DNA from: Ectopseudomonas chengduensis
GTDB taxonomy: Bacteria > Pseudomonadota > Gammaproteobacteria > Pseudomonadales > Pseudomonadaceae
Length of the DNA stretch: 64,000 nucleotides
Direction: 5' to 3'
NCBI RefSeq assembly: GCF_900102635.1
Contig: NZ_FMZQ01000021.1
Coordinates: 1-64,000, forward strand
Each line of letters starts with the position of its first letter. Position 1 is the stretch's first letter. This document shows positions 8,461 through 16,990 of this stretch, in pieces. Both the position numbers and the translations under genes were made by a program. Below the pieces are notes generated by a model. It worked only from the letters and a program-made list of their open reading frames with translations. It made no database searches and was not told the origin of the DNA.

Positions 8461-9719
8461 AGCGTCGCCACCTGCTGGGCCTGGGCGCGCTCGGTCTGCT
8501 CGGCGGCTGGGCATTGCGCCCAACTGATCGAGGTCGCGAGCATGACGCCTACTTCGCCGAGCTCAACCAGCAGCTGCAGCGCGATGACGAGGGTATCCCC
8601 ACCCTGCTGCTCGACCTCGACCGGCTCGACGCCAACGCCGACCTGCTGGCCGCAAGACTGGGCGGTCGCCTCCAGCTGCGCCTGGTGGCCAAATCGCTGG
8701 CTAGCACCGGCCTATTGGAATACCTGGCCAAGCGCCTGCAGACCCAGCGCTTCATGGTCTTTCATCAGCCGCAACTGAACCACCTGGCCAGGAGCTTTCC
8801 CCAGGCCGACCTGCTGCTTGGCAAACCCATGCCGGTTGCCGCTGTGCTGAATTTCTATCGCCAGCTTGCGCACCACCAGGATTTCGATCCCGACCGCCAG
8901 GTGACCTGGCTGATCGACAGCCAGCAGCGCCTGATGCAATACGGTGAATTGGCCAAGGCGCTGGGGCGACCGCTGCGCATTGCGCTGGAAATCGACGTCG
9001 GCCTGGAGCGCGGCGGTTTCGCCACCCCGCAGGCGCTGGCTCAGGCGCTGCTGCAACTCCGCCAGCAGCCGGCACTGCGTCTGCAGGGGCTGATGGGATA
9101 TGACGCGCATGTCGCACACAGCCCACCCTGGCAGAATCAGTTACGAGCATTCAGCGAGACCGATGAGCGCTATCGACTATTCATCAGCAGCGCTCAGGGG
9201 GTCAGCGATCTTTGGCCAGCAAAGCCGCTGCTCAACGGTGCCGGCAGCCTGACCTACCTGCTGCACAGCCAGCAGGAGACTTCGCTCAATGAAGTCGCCG
9301 TCGGTTCCGCCCTGCTCAAGCCCGCGGAGTTCGACACGCCACTGCTCAAGGAGCATCAGCCGGCCCTGTGGATCGCCAGCCCCGTGCTCAAGACGGTCGA
9401 CGGCGCCCTGCCCTACCTGCAACCGCTGCAGCCTCTGATCAGCGCCTGGAACCCCAACCGAGAGAACGCCTACTACCTCTACGGCGGTCGCTGGCCGGCA
9501 CAGCCCGTCTCACCGGCCGGGCTCGACTACGACGAACTCTACGGCCGTAGCGCCAACCAGGAGCGCCTGGTGGGTGGTAGAGGCACACGACTGACGAGCA
9601 ACGATTGGGTATTTCTGCGCCCCGCGATCAGCGAAGGTGTGCTGGGCGATTTCAGCGAAATACGTCTACTACGCCGCGGCCAGCTGGTCGGCCGCTGGAG
9701 CACAATAGGCGACAGCTGA
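8457..9719 (+). CDS. Fold-type III PLP enzyme (DSD1/D-threonine aldolase-like) with Tat-like signal
   Basis: A 420-aa protein related to the alanine-racemase N-terminal / D-threonine aldolase superfamily. The probable PLP lysine is in LRLVAKSLAS (about residue 76), at the end of the first barrel strand after LLLDLDRLDANADLL. The N-terminus MKRRHLLGLGALGLLGGWAL has paired arginines before a hydrophobic stretch, like a twin-arginine export signal, although the consensus is imperfect. Export by Tat would suit an enzyme folded with its cofactor. It overlaps the nitronate monooxygenase stop codon. The substrate cannot be told from sequence. Confidence 0.75.
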   Translation: MKRRHLLGLGALGLLGGWALRPTDRGREHDAYFAELNQQLQRDDEGIPTLLLDLDRLDANADLLAARLGGRLQLRLVAKSLASTGLLEYLAKRLQTQRFMVFHQPQLNHLARSFPQADLLLGKPMPVAAVLNFYRQLAHHQDFDPDRQVTWLIDSQQRLMQYGELAKALGRPLRIALEIDVGLERGGFATPQALAQALLQLRQQPALRLQGLMGYDAHVAHSPPWQNQLRAFSETDERYRLFISSAQGVSDLWPAKPLLNGAGSLTYLLHSQQETSLNEVAVGSALLKPAEFDTPLLKEHQPALWIASPVLKTVDGALPYLQPLQPLISAWNPNRENAYYLYGGRWPAQPVSPAGLDYDELYGRSANQERLVGGRGTRLTSNDWVFLRPAISEGVLGDFSEIRLLRRGQLVGRWSTIGDS

Positions 9720-9843
9720 AAAATAGCCATGAGCGGCGCTTCAGGCCGCTTGTATATTGGCCTCGCGGCACTCTAGGCTTATGCCTCGCTTGCTGCTCAA
9801 CGGGCACTTCGCTCCCCCACTTCCCGCCGACAAGGAAGCTCGC

Positions 9844-10806
9844 ATGAATCAACCGCGTTACAAGATCGTGTTCGACGGCCAACTGATGCCCGAGGCATCG
9901 TTGGAAATGGTCAAGACAAACCTGGCCCGCCTGTTCAAGAGCGACCTTGCCCGTATCGACAGTCTGTTCAGCGGAACGCCGGTGGCGCTCAAGCGTGATC
10001 TGGGCGAAGGCGAGGCGGAGCAGTACCTCAATGCTCTGCAGAAGGCGGGGGCCAAGGTGCGCAAGGAGCTGGATCAGGCCGCCAGTCTGAGTCTGGTGCC
10101 AACCGAAGCCGAAACAGAGCAGGCCGTGGACGCGGCCACACCGCATATGACCTGCCCTAAATGCGGTCATCAGCAGGCCAAGGCGAGCGAGTGCTCCGCC
10201 TGCGGCATCATCATCGAGAAATACCTCGCCCGCCAGGCACAGCTGGCCGAAGCCGCTCCGGCCCAAGCACCTGTCGCAGCGGCTGCATCGCCCTATGCAC
10301 CGCCACAGGCAAATGTCGCCGAGCAATTGCCGCAGTACTCCGAGCTCAAGGTCCTCGGCGTCAGCGGCCGGATCGGCCGCGTCCGTTACCTGGGCTGGCT
10401 GATGGCGATGACGCTGTGTTTCATCCCGATCATGTTGATCGGTACCGGCATTGCCGCGATGTCCTCGACCCTGGCCATGTTGGCGCTGGGCATCGTCAGT
10501 ATTGCCGCGGTGGTGATCGGCATCTTCATCGGCGTACAGCGTCTGCATGACATCGGTTGGTCCGGCTGGCTGCTGCTGGTGCACCTGATCCCGGTGGTCG
10601 GCAGCGTGTTCGCCCTGCTGATGCTGATCATCCCGGGCACTCAAGGCGTCAACCGCTACGGCCCACCACCGCCCCCCAACAGCACTGCAGTCAAGGTACT
10701 GGCCTGGTTGTTCCTGCTGGTGCCGGTGACCGGTATCGTCGCCGCCATCGCCATTCCCCAGTATCAGGGCTATGTCGAGCGTGCCGCCGAATATCAGGAG
10801 CAGTAA
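9844..10806 (+). CDS. DUF805 membrane protein with zinc ribbon and pilin-like tail
   Basis: A 320-aa protein of unknown function in three parts. Residues about 1-90 form a soluble domain. A CPKCGHQ...CSACG four-cysteine zinc ribbon (about 102-122) follows, then a proline/alanine linker. From about residue 170 there is a DUF805 domain with several transmembrane helices. The last helix ends in GIVAAIAIPQYQGYVERA, which closely resembles the start of type IV pilins but lacks a prepilin cleavage site. The ATG at 9844 follows GGAAGCTCGC. It stands 9 bases before the SDR gene. Confidence 0.75.
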   Translation: MNQPRYKIVFDGQLMPEASLEMVKTNLARLFKSDLARIDSLFSGTPVALKRDLGEGEAEQYLNALQKAGAKVRKELDQAASLSLVPTEAETEQAVDAATPHMTCPKCGHQQAKASECSACGIIIEKYLARQAQLAEAAPAQAPVAAAASPYAPPQANVAEQLPQYSELKVLGVSGRIGRVRYLGWLMAMTLCFIPIMLIGTGIAAMSSTLAMLALGIVSIAAVVIGIFIGVQRLHDIGWSGWLLLVHLIPVVGSVFALLMLIIPGTQGVNRYGPPPPPNSTAVKVLAWLFLLVPVTGIVAAIAIPQYQGYVERAAEYQEQ

Positions 10807-10815
10807 TTCCCGACC

Positions 10816-11604
10816 ATGCGCAGCTATGCATTGATCACCGGAGCGTCCAGCGGCATTGGCCTGGCCTTGGCCGAAGCCCTGGCACGCCGGGGGCGCAACC
10901 TGATCCTGGTGGCGCGCCGGCGTGATGCCCTGGAAAGCATCGCCTGCGAGTTGGCCCAGCGCTTCGGCGTCGAAGTGCTGTTTCGTCTCTGCGACCTGAG
11001 CGAGCCGCTGCAATTGTCCGGCCTGCTGCTGGAGCTGGAAGAAGGCCAGTGGCATGTCGATCTGCTAGTGAACAACGCCGGCCTCGGCTGCGCCGGTCCG
11101 TTCCTGGAGCAGGACTGGAGTCGCGAGCTGGAGCAGTTGGAAGTCAACGTGCTGGCGCTGACCCGCCTGTGTCACGCACTTGGTCAGCGCATGGCCGAGC
11201 ACGGCAGCGGGCAGATTCTCAACGTCGCCTCGGTCGCGGCCTTCCAGCCCGGCCCCTGGATGAGCAGCTACTACGCCAGCAAGGCCTATGTGCTGAACTT
11301 TTCCGAGGGGTTGCGCGAAGAGCTGAGAAGCCGCGGCGTGCGTGTGTCAGTACTTTGCCCCGGTCCGACCCACAGCGCCTTTTTCCGTGCAGCGCAGATG
11401 GACGTCACGCGGATTGCCGGCAGCAAGCTGATGATGAGCGCCGAGGAAGTGGCGCTGATCACCGTGCGTGCACTGGAAAAGAACCGCGCCATCATCATTC
11501 CCGGCTGGCGCAACCGCCTGCTGGCCCTGAGTCCACGCCTCGCGCCGCGCTGGCTGGTACGCAAACTCAGTGGTCGCCTGACCCGCCCCTTCATCGGCGC
11601 CTGA
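10816..11604 (+). CDS. Short-chain dehydrogenase/reductase
   Basis: A 262-aa Rossmann-fold oxidoreductase. It has the nucleotide-binding TGASSGIG motif at residues 8-15, the NNAG motif near residue 87, and the catalytic Ser and YxxxK (SSYYASK, about residues 153-158). The early basic residues (ARRR) after the second strand suggest NADP(H) preference. Its C-terminal extension is rich in arginine. The substrate is unknown. It converges on the AAA ATPase gene with eight bases between the stops. Confidence 0.85.
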   Translation: MRSYALITGASSGIGLALAEALARRGRNLILVARRRDALESIACELAQRFGVEVLFRLCDLSEPLQLSGLLLELEEGQWHVDLLVNNAGLGCAGPFLEQDWSRELEQLEVNVLALTRLCHALGQRMAEHGSGQILNVASVAAFQPGPWMSSYYASKAYVLNFSEGLREELRSRGVRVSVLCPGPTHSAFFRAAQMDVTRIAGSKLMMSAEEVALITVRALEKNRAIIIPGWRNRLLALSPRLAPRWLVRKLSGRLTRPFIGA

Positions 11605-11612
11605 CCGGGTAC

Positions 11613-13142
11613 TCAGCCGGCATTGACCGTGCGCCCATCGGCCCACTCTCGCAACGCCATCAAGCGCTCGGCCATCACCACGGACAGCGGCGCGGTGCTC
11701 TGCAGTGCGCGCAGCAGCAACCCCTGATCGACCGCCTGCTGCTGCGCTTGACCAGCGTACAGCGCGCTGACCACTGCCTGCTCGATCTCGGCGCCCGAGT
11801 AGCCCTCGCTGGCAGCAGCCAGCTGCGCGAGATCGAAGCCGCCTGGTTCCAGTTCACGACGTTGCAGGTGGATACGGAAGATGTCGGCCCGCACCTCGGC
11901 ACTGGGCAGATCGACGAAGAACAGCTCGTCGAAGCGCCCCTTGCGTACCAGTTCCGGCGGCAGACGGTCGATGGCATTGGCCGTGGCCACCACGAACACC
12001 GGTGCCTTGCGCTCGGCCATCCAGGTCAGCAGGGTGCCGAGCACGCGCTGGCTCACGCCGCCGTCGTGGTCGCCACTGGCCAACCCCTTCTCCACCTCGT
12101 CCATCCACAGCACACAGGGCGCCATCTGTTCGGCCAGACGTAGCGCCTCACGCAGATTACGCTCGGTCTCGCCGAAGAACTTGTTGTACAGGCAGGCGAA
12201 GTCCAGACGCAGCAGCGGCAAGCCCCAGAGTCCGGCAACCGCCTTGGCCGCCAGGCTCTTGCCACCGCCCTGTACGCCGACCAGCATCACGCCTTTCGGT
12301 GCGTCCAGGAGCTTGCCTTCGAGAAAGCCGGCCTGACGTTCGGCCAGCCAGCGCTTGAGGTTGACCAACCCACCGACTTCGGCGAAGCGTGCAGTGTCGT
12401 ATTCGAAGCTGAGCACACCCTCCAGATCCAGCAGCTGGAATTTGGTCTTGTTCAGCTCGGGGATGTCTTCCTGGGTGATCGCGCCGTCATCGCAGATCAC
12501 GTTGCGCGCCAGCGCGCGTGCCTCGGCATGGCTGAGGCCGCGCAGGTTCTTCACCACCTGCTGCAAGGTGCGATTGTCGGTACGCACGCGTGCGCCGCGA
12601 TTGCCTTCGCTCCAACGCGTCGCCTCGTCACGCACGATGCTCAGTAGCTCGTCTTCCGACGGCAGCGCGAGACTGAAACGAGCCGCGAAACGCTGTACTT
12701 CGGCAGGCAGCTTGAGCGCATGCGACACCAGCACCAGCGTCGGCTTGTGCGCGGCCTGGCTCATGGCGATTTCCTTGAGCAGGCGCACCAGCCTGGGGTT
12801 GTCATCGAGGAAGGGATGCAGGTCGCACATCACGTAGAGGTTCGGCTGCAGATCGGCCTTGATCATACGCAGCGCCGCTTCGGGCTCGAGGGTCGGCGAC
12901 TCGTCCACCGCTGCGCCGCCGAAACCCAGACGCTGCAGGCCCTCGGTCACCGACCAGGTGTGCAGGCCGAGACCGCGCTTGATCGCCAAACCTGTCAGGG
13001 TTTCCAGCACGCGCAGCTCGTCCCAGGACTCGATCACCACCAGCTTGACCTTGGAATCCAGCACCAGTCCAAGATCATGAATATCGTTCTTCAACACCGA
13101 CTCCTTGGGAGATTTGGCCAGCCAGGCACGCAGGGTTACCAT
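11613..13142 (-). CDS. AAA family ATPase, Ycf46-like
   Basis: A 509-aa protein with an N-terminal degenerate ATPase-like region (about 1-240) and a canonical AAA module at about 260-450. The Walker A motif is GVQGGGKS and Walker B is VLWMDEVEKG. This architecture matches Ycf46-type AAA proteins, which are widespread and poorly understood. The ATG at 13142 is chosen; a GTG four codons upstream (13154) is equally possible because neither has a clear ribosome binding site. It is divergent from the FGE-like gene with about 75 bases between starts. Confidence 0.8.
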   Translation of the reverse strand: MVTLRAWLAKSPKESVLKNDIHDLGLVLDSKVKLVVIESWDELRVLETLTGLAIKRGLGLHTWSVTEGLQRLGFGGAAVDESPTLEPEAALRMIKADLQPNLYVMCDLHPFLDDNPRLVRLLKEIAMSQAAHKPTLVLVSHALKLPAEVQRFAARFSLALPSEDELLSIVRDEATRWSEGNRGARVRTDNRTLQQVVKNLRGLSHAEARALARNVICDDGAITQEDIPELNKTKFQLLDLEGVLSFEYDTARFAEVGGLVNLKRWLAERQAGFLEGKLLDAPKGVMLVGVQGGGKSLAAKAVAGLWGLPLLRLDFACLYNKFFGETERNLREALRLAEQMAPCVLWMDEVEKGLASGDHDGGVSQRVLGTLLTWMAERKAPVFVVATANAIDRLPPELVRKGRFDELFFVDLPSAEVRADIFRIHLQRRELEPGGFDLAQLAAASEGYSGAEIEQAVVSALYAGQAQQQAVDQGLLLRALQSTAPLSVVMAERLMALREWADGRTVNAG

Positions 13143-13217
13143 CCGCGGTTTCACAGAATCGAGAACTTACAGCATGGACCGCCTGAACACGCAGATCGTC
13201 GCCGGAGGCATCACGCC

Positions 13218-14045
13218 GTGCAAGTGCTGAAAGCGCGTCGCATCACAGTATTCATGGCCATCGCAGCCGGCCTGCTGGTTAACCTGCCGGCCGCTGCTAT
13301 CGAAACCATCAGCGACCCGTTGCCCGGCGGCGCTCAGGGCCCCGAAATGGTGGTGATTCCGGCTGGCGAGTTCCGCATTGGCGATGCCAGCGGTCGTGGC
13401 AATGACAACGAGCGCCCGCAACGATCGATTGCGCTCGATCAAGCCTTCGCCATCGGCCGCTACGAAGTCACCTTCGCCGACTGGCAGAAGTATGCCGACG
13501 CCAACGGGCTGCCCATGCCTGACAACGAGGGCTGGGGTCTTTCGGCGCGGCGTCCGGTGATTCATGTGTCCTGGCGTGACGCTCACGCCTATACCCAGTG
13601 GTTGTCACGCGAGACGGGCGCGCGCTATCGCCTGCCGACCGAAGCCGAATGGGAGTATGCAGCGCGCGGAGGCAGCCAGAGCTACTACTGGTGGGGCGAG
13701 CAACTCGACAGCAGCGAGCAGGCGCCACGCGCCCACTGCCGTGGTTGCGCCAGCTCGCGCCTGTTGCGCAACAAGACGGCAGCCGTCGGCCAGTTCCCGG
13801 CCAATGGCTTCGGCTTGCATGACACCGCGGGCAACGTCTGGGAGTGGACGGCCTCGAACTTCACCCAGCGCTTCGACGGCAGCGAAACGCAGAGTGCCAG
13901 CCTGTTCGACAATAGCCCGCGCGTGGTGCGCGGCGGCGCCTGGAACAGCGGCCCGGTCTACCTGCGCAGCAGCATGCGCGACCTCAAGCAGCCGCATCAT
14001 CGCGACTATGCGCTGGGGTTTCGCGTGCTGCGCGAGCTACCCTGA
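13218..14045 (+). CDS. FGE-sulfatase (SUMF1/EgtB/PvdO-type) domain protein, exported
   Basis: A 275-aa protein with a signal peptide (about residues 1-28) and one formylglycine-generating-enzyme-type domain. Typical motifs are MVVIPAGEFRIGD, PVIHVSWRDA, YRLPTEAEWEYAARGG and GNVWEWT. The C-terminal VVRGGAWN segment lacks the two cysteines used by true FGE, so it is unlikely to activate sulfatases. A HCRGC pair sits elsewhere (about residue 174). The GTG at 13218 follows a strong GGAGG site. Related folds include PvdO and EgtB; the function is unknown. No sulfatase gene is in the window. Confidence 0.8.
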   Translation: MQVLKARRITVFMAIAAGLLVNLPAAAIETISDPLPGGAQGPEMVVIPAGEFRIGDASGRGNDNERPQRSIALDQAFAIGRYEVTFADWQKYADANGLPMPDNEGWGLSARRPVIHVSWRDAHAYTQWLSRETGARYRLPTEAEWEYAARGGSQSYYWWGEQLDSSEQAPRAHCRGCASSRLLRNKTAAVGQFPANGFGLHDTAGNVWEWTASNFTQRFDGSETQSASLFDNSPRVVRGGAWNSGPVYLRSSMRDLKQPHHRDYALGFRVLRELP

Positions 14046-14106
14046 ACGCGGACGACCTGGCGACTTTGCAGTAAACTAGCGCTGTTGTTACCTCTGGAGG
14101 TGCCCC

Positions 14107-14754
14107 ATGGCCAGCGAACGCCAGTATTCCCCCGTCGACCGCCTGCTGCTGCAAGCCGATGCCGCGCTGCGCACGCTGCTGCCATTCAGCGGCGCGTCGA
14201 GTCGCCCCTCGCCTGCCATCGTGCAGAACGAGACCGAGCTGAGCAGTGAGGAGTCGCGCCACGTCGCCGGCCTGATGCGCATCAATCACACTGGTGAAGT
14301 CTGCGCCCAGGCGCTCTATCAGGGCCAGGCGCTGACCGCCAAGCTGCCGGAAGTGCGTAGCGCCATGGAGCATGCGGCCGATGAGGAAATCGACCACCTG
14401 GCCTGGTGCGAACAGCGCATTCGTGAGCTGGGCAGCCATCCGAGCGTGCTCAACCCGCTGTTCTACGGTCTATCCTTCGGTGTTGGCGCTGTTGCCGGGC
14501 TTGTCAGTGATCGCGTCAGCCTGGGCTTCGTCGCCGCCACCGAAGATCAGGTGTGCAAACACCTGGACGAGCACCTGGAGCAACTGCCCGAGCATGACGC
14601 CAAGTCGCGCGCCATCCTCGAGCAGATGCGCATCGACGAACAGCAACATGCCAACAGTGCCCTGGCGGCGGGCGGCTTGCGCTTCCCGGCGCCGATCAAG
14701 TTCGGCATGACCTTGCTGTCGAAGGTGATGACCAAGAGCACCTACCGCGTCTGA
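14107..14754 (+). CDS. coq7: 2-polyprenyl-3-methyl-6-methoxy-1,4-benzoquinone monooxygenase
   Basis: Coq7/UbiF-type di-iron hydroxylase (215 aa) that carries out a late ring hydroxylation in ubiquinone synthesis. The iron-binding carboxylates and histidines are visible in INHTGEVCAQ, ADEEIDHLAW, ATEDQ and RIDEQQHA. A hydrophobic segment around residues 120-140 fits the family's membrane association. The ATG at 14107 follows CTGGAGGTG. A strong terminator lies directly downstream. Confidence 0.95.
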   Translation: MASERQYSPVDRLLLQADAALRTLLPFSGASSRPSPAIVQNETELSSEESRHVAGLMRINHTGEVCAQALYQGQALTAKLPEVRSAMEHAADEEIDHLAWCEQRIRELGSHPSVLNPLFYGLSFGVGAVAGLVSDRVSLGFVAATEDQVCKHLDEHLEQLPEHDAKSRAILEQMRIDEQQHANSALAAGGLRFPAPIKFGMTLLSKVMTKSTYRV

Positions 14755-14760
14755 AACGAA

Positions 14761-14783
14761 CGAGGGCGCCATTGGCGCCCTCG
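14761..14783. terminator. Terminator between coq7 and the OsmC-family gene
   Basis: A 10-bp perfect GC-rich stem (14761-14770 with 14774-14783), a 3-base loop and TCATTTT after it on the plus strand. It lies between convergent genes and may serve both directions. Confidence 0.8.
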
Positions 14784-14799
14784 TCATTTTCAGCGAACC

Positions 14800-15222
14800 T
14801 CAGCCCAGTTCGACGATCTCGTAATCGTGGCTGATATCGACGCCGGCACGACCCAGCATGATCGAGGCCGAGCAGTACTTCTCCGCCGACAGCTCCACCG
14901 CCCGCTTCACCTGCGCCTCTTTCAGCCCGCGGCCCTTGACCACGAAGTGCAGGTGAATCTTGGTGAACACCTTGGGCTCCTCGCCTGCGCGCTCGGCGTC
15001 GAGGAAGACTTCGCAGCTTTCGACCGGCTGGCGGCCCTTGCGCAGAATGCTGACCACATCGAAGTTGCTGCAGCCACCGAGGCCGATCAGCAGCATCTCC
15101 ATCGGTCGAACACCGAGATTACGACCACCGGCATCGGGCGGACCGTCCATCACCACGGCATGGCCACTACCGGACTCGCCGAGGAACAGAGCTTCACCGG
15201 CCCATTGCACACGCGCTTTCAT
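14800..15222 (-). CDS. OsmC family protein
   Basis: A 140-aa protein of the OsmC/Ohr family, whose members reduce organic hydroperoxides with two reactive cysteines. Those cysteines are seen in GLGGCSNFD (about residue 51) and KYCSAS (about residue 117). The ATG at 15222 (MKARVQW) gives the family length. In P. aeruginosa a gene of this type also lies next to vfr. P. aeruginosa has speD between coq7 and this gene; it is absent here. Confidence 0.88.
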   Translation of the reverse strand: MKARVQWAGEALFLGESGSGHAVVMDGPPDAGGRNLGVRPMEMLLIGLGGCSNFDVVSILRKGRQPVESCEVFLDAERAGEEPKVFTKIHLHFVVKGRGLKEAQVKRAVELSAEKYCSASIMLGRAGVDISHDYEIVELG

Positions 15223-15456
15223 CGATATTGGCTCCCAGAGTGGAAAAGTTCGGCAGATTAACACAGGCAGGCTGCAATCCGATGTGCGCCGAATGCGCGA
15301 AAGTTCCGCATAGTTACGTTACCCAGGTCGCAAAAAACTACCTAGTCATAGTATGTCTGTTAAGCTGGCGTCGGAATGCTGGCACACTTGGCCGGATAAC
15401 AAATAAGAAATTGCCGTTGGACAAAGGCCTTCACTTTTCATATTCGGGACTCGGGC

Positions 15457-16101
15457 ATGGTTGCTATTACCCTTACACCAAAAATCAAGAACCTCGACAA
15501 GCTTCTTGCGCATTGTCATCGTCGTCGTTACACAGCCAAAAGCACCATCATCTACGCAGGTGATCGCTGCGAAACCTTGTTCTTCATCGTCAAGGGCTCG
15601 GTCACCATCCTGATCGAGGATGACGATGGCCGTGAAATGATCATCGCCTATCTCAACTCTGGCGACTTTTTCGGCGAGATGGGCCTGTTCGAGAAGGATG
15701 GCTCAGAGAAGGAACGCAGCGCCTGGGTTCGCGCCAAGACCGAATGCGAAGTCGCGGAAATCAGCTACGCCAAGTTCCGCGAACTGACCCAGCAAGATCC
15801 CGAAATCCTCTTCGCCCTCGGCAGCCAGATGGCCGAACGCCTGCGCAATACCACGCGCAAGGTCGGTGACCTGGCCTTCCTCGATGTCACTGGCCGTGTT
15901 GCGCGCACCCTGCTCGACCTGTGCAAGCAGCCGGATGCCATGACCCATCCGGACGGCATGCAGATCAAGATCACGCGTCAGGAAATCGGCCGCATCGTCG
16001 GCTGCTCACGTGAGATGGTCGGCCGAGTGCTCAAGTCCCTGGAAGAGCAGGGCCTGGTACACGTCAAAGGCAAGACCATGGTGGTCTTCGGCACACGCTG
16101 A
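15457..16101 (+). CDS. vfr: cAMP receptor-type transcription regulator Vfr
   Basis: A 214-aa CRP-family regulator closely resembling Vfr of P. aeruginosa, which governs virulence, motility and catabolic genes with cAMP. The cAMP-binding beta-roll (about 15-130) has the phosphate-binding segment FFGEMGLFE and an RSAW arginine-serine pair. A long dimer helix precedes a C-terminal helix-turn-helix (TRQEIGRIVGCSREMVGR, about 173-190). The ATG at 15457 follows GGGACTCGGGC. The 234-base upstream region is more AT-rich than its surroundings and must hold the promoter; no clear CRP-type palindrome is visible in it. Confidence 0.95.
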   Translation: MVAITLTPKIKNLDKLLAHCHRRRYTAKSTIIYAGDRCETLFFIVKGSVTILIEDDDGREMIIAYLNSGDFFGEMGLFEKDGSEKERSAWVRAKTECEVAEISYAKFRELTQQDPEILFALGSQMAERLRNTTRKVGDLAFLDVTGRVARTLLDLCKQPDAMTHPDGMQIKITRQEIGRIVGCSREMVGRVLKSLEEQGLVHVKGKTMVVFGTR

Positions 16102-16114
16102 ACAGCCCCAGTAG

Positions 16115-16142
16115 AAAAAGCCGGCTTGATTGCCGGCTTTTT
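16115..16142. terminator. Bidirectional terminator between vfr and trpC
   Basis: A stem of 11 pairs (AAAAAGCCGGC at 16115-16125 with its complement at 16132-16142) and a 6-base loop. A-run on one side and T-run on the other make it a good terminator in both directions for these convergent genes. Confidence 0.85.
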
Positions 16143-16150
16143 CATGCGCG

Positions 16151-16990
16151 TTATTCCGGGTCCGTGCCGATCACTGCTGGTCGCCCACGCTCGGGAAAGA
16201 ACAAACGCTGCAATTCGCTACCCGGACTTTCCGCCCGCATGAAGGCTTCACCGACCAGGAAGGCATAGACCTCGTTGATCTCCATCAGCTCGACATCGGC
16301 GCGATTGAGGATGCCGCTTTCGGTCACCACCAGACGATCACGCGGAATACGCGGCAGCAGGTCGAGGGTGGTTTCCAGGCTGACATCGAAGGTGTGCAGG
16401 TTGCGGTTGTTGACCCCCACCAGTGGTGTGTCCAACGTATTCAGCGCCCGCTCCAGTTCGGCGCCGTCATGCACCTCGACCAGCACGTCGAGGCCGACAT
16501 CCTTGGCCACCGAGGCCAGCTCGGCCATGCGCACGTCATCCAGGCAGGACACGATCAGCAGCACGCAGTCGGCACCGAGGGCGCGGGCTTCGACGATCTG
16601 GTACGGATCGACCATGAAGTCCTTGCGGATCACCGGCAGCGCACAGGCCGCGCGGGCCTGTTGCAGGTACTGGTCGGCACCCTGGAAGAAATCGATATCG
16701 GTCAGCACCGACAGGCAGGTGGCGCCACCCGCTTCGTAACTGCGGGCGATATCGGCCGGGACGAAGTCGGCGCGCAGCACGCCTTTGCTCGGCGAGGCCT
16801 TCTTGATCTCGGCGATCACCGCCGGTTGCTTGCGCGCGGCCTGCTCGAGCAACGCACGAGCAAAGCCACGTGGTGCGTCGGCACTGCGCGCAGCAGCCTC
16901 GACCTCGGCCAGGCTGACCTGAGCGCGACGGGCCGCGACTTCCTCGAACTTACGGGCGACGATCTTCTCCAGTACGGTTGGCACGCTCAC
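16151..16990 (-). CDS. trpC: Indole-3-glycerol-phosphate synthase
   Basis: TrpC (279 aa) closes the indole ring in tryptophan synthesis. Catalytic and substrate-binding segments of the TIM barrel are all present: EIKKASPSKG, RKDFMVDPYQI, NNRNLHTF and VTESGI. It is a stand-alone enzyme without the fused TrpF domain seen in E. coli. The GTG at 16990 overlaps the trpD stop codon, so translation is coupled. Confidence 0.95.
   Translation of the reverse strand: MSVPTVLEKIVARKFEEVAARRAQVSLAEVEAAARSADAPRGFARALLEQAARKQPAVIAEIKKASPSKGVLRADFVPADIARSYEAGGATCLSVLTDIDFFQGADQYLQQARAACALPVIRKDFMVDPYQIVEARALGADCVLLIVSCLDDVRMAELASVAKDVGLDVLVEVHDGAELERALNTLDTPLVGVNNRNLHTFDVSLETTLDLLPRIPRDRLVVTESGILNRADVELMEINEVYAFLVGEAFMRAESPGSELQRLFFPERGRPAVIGTDPE

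Noticed and set aside
13218..14045. A true formylglycine-generating enzyme that activates sulfatases
   Set aside because: The two cysteines expected after RGGS are absent and no sulfatase gene is nearby.
15223..15456. A CRP/Vfr operator for autoregulation of vfr
   Set aside because: No TGTGA-N6-TCACA-like palindrome is visible in the upstream region; only weak half-sites occur.
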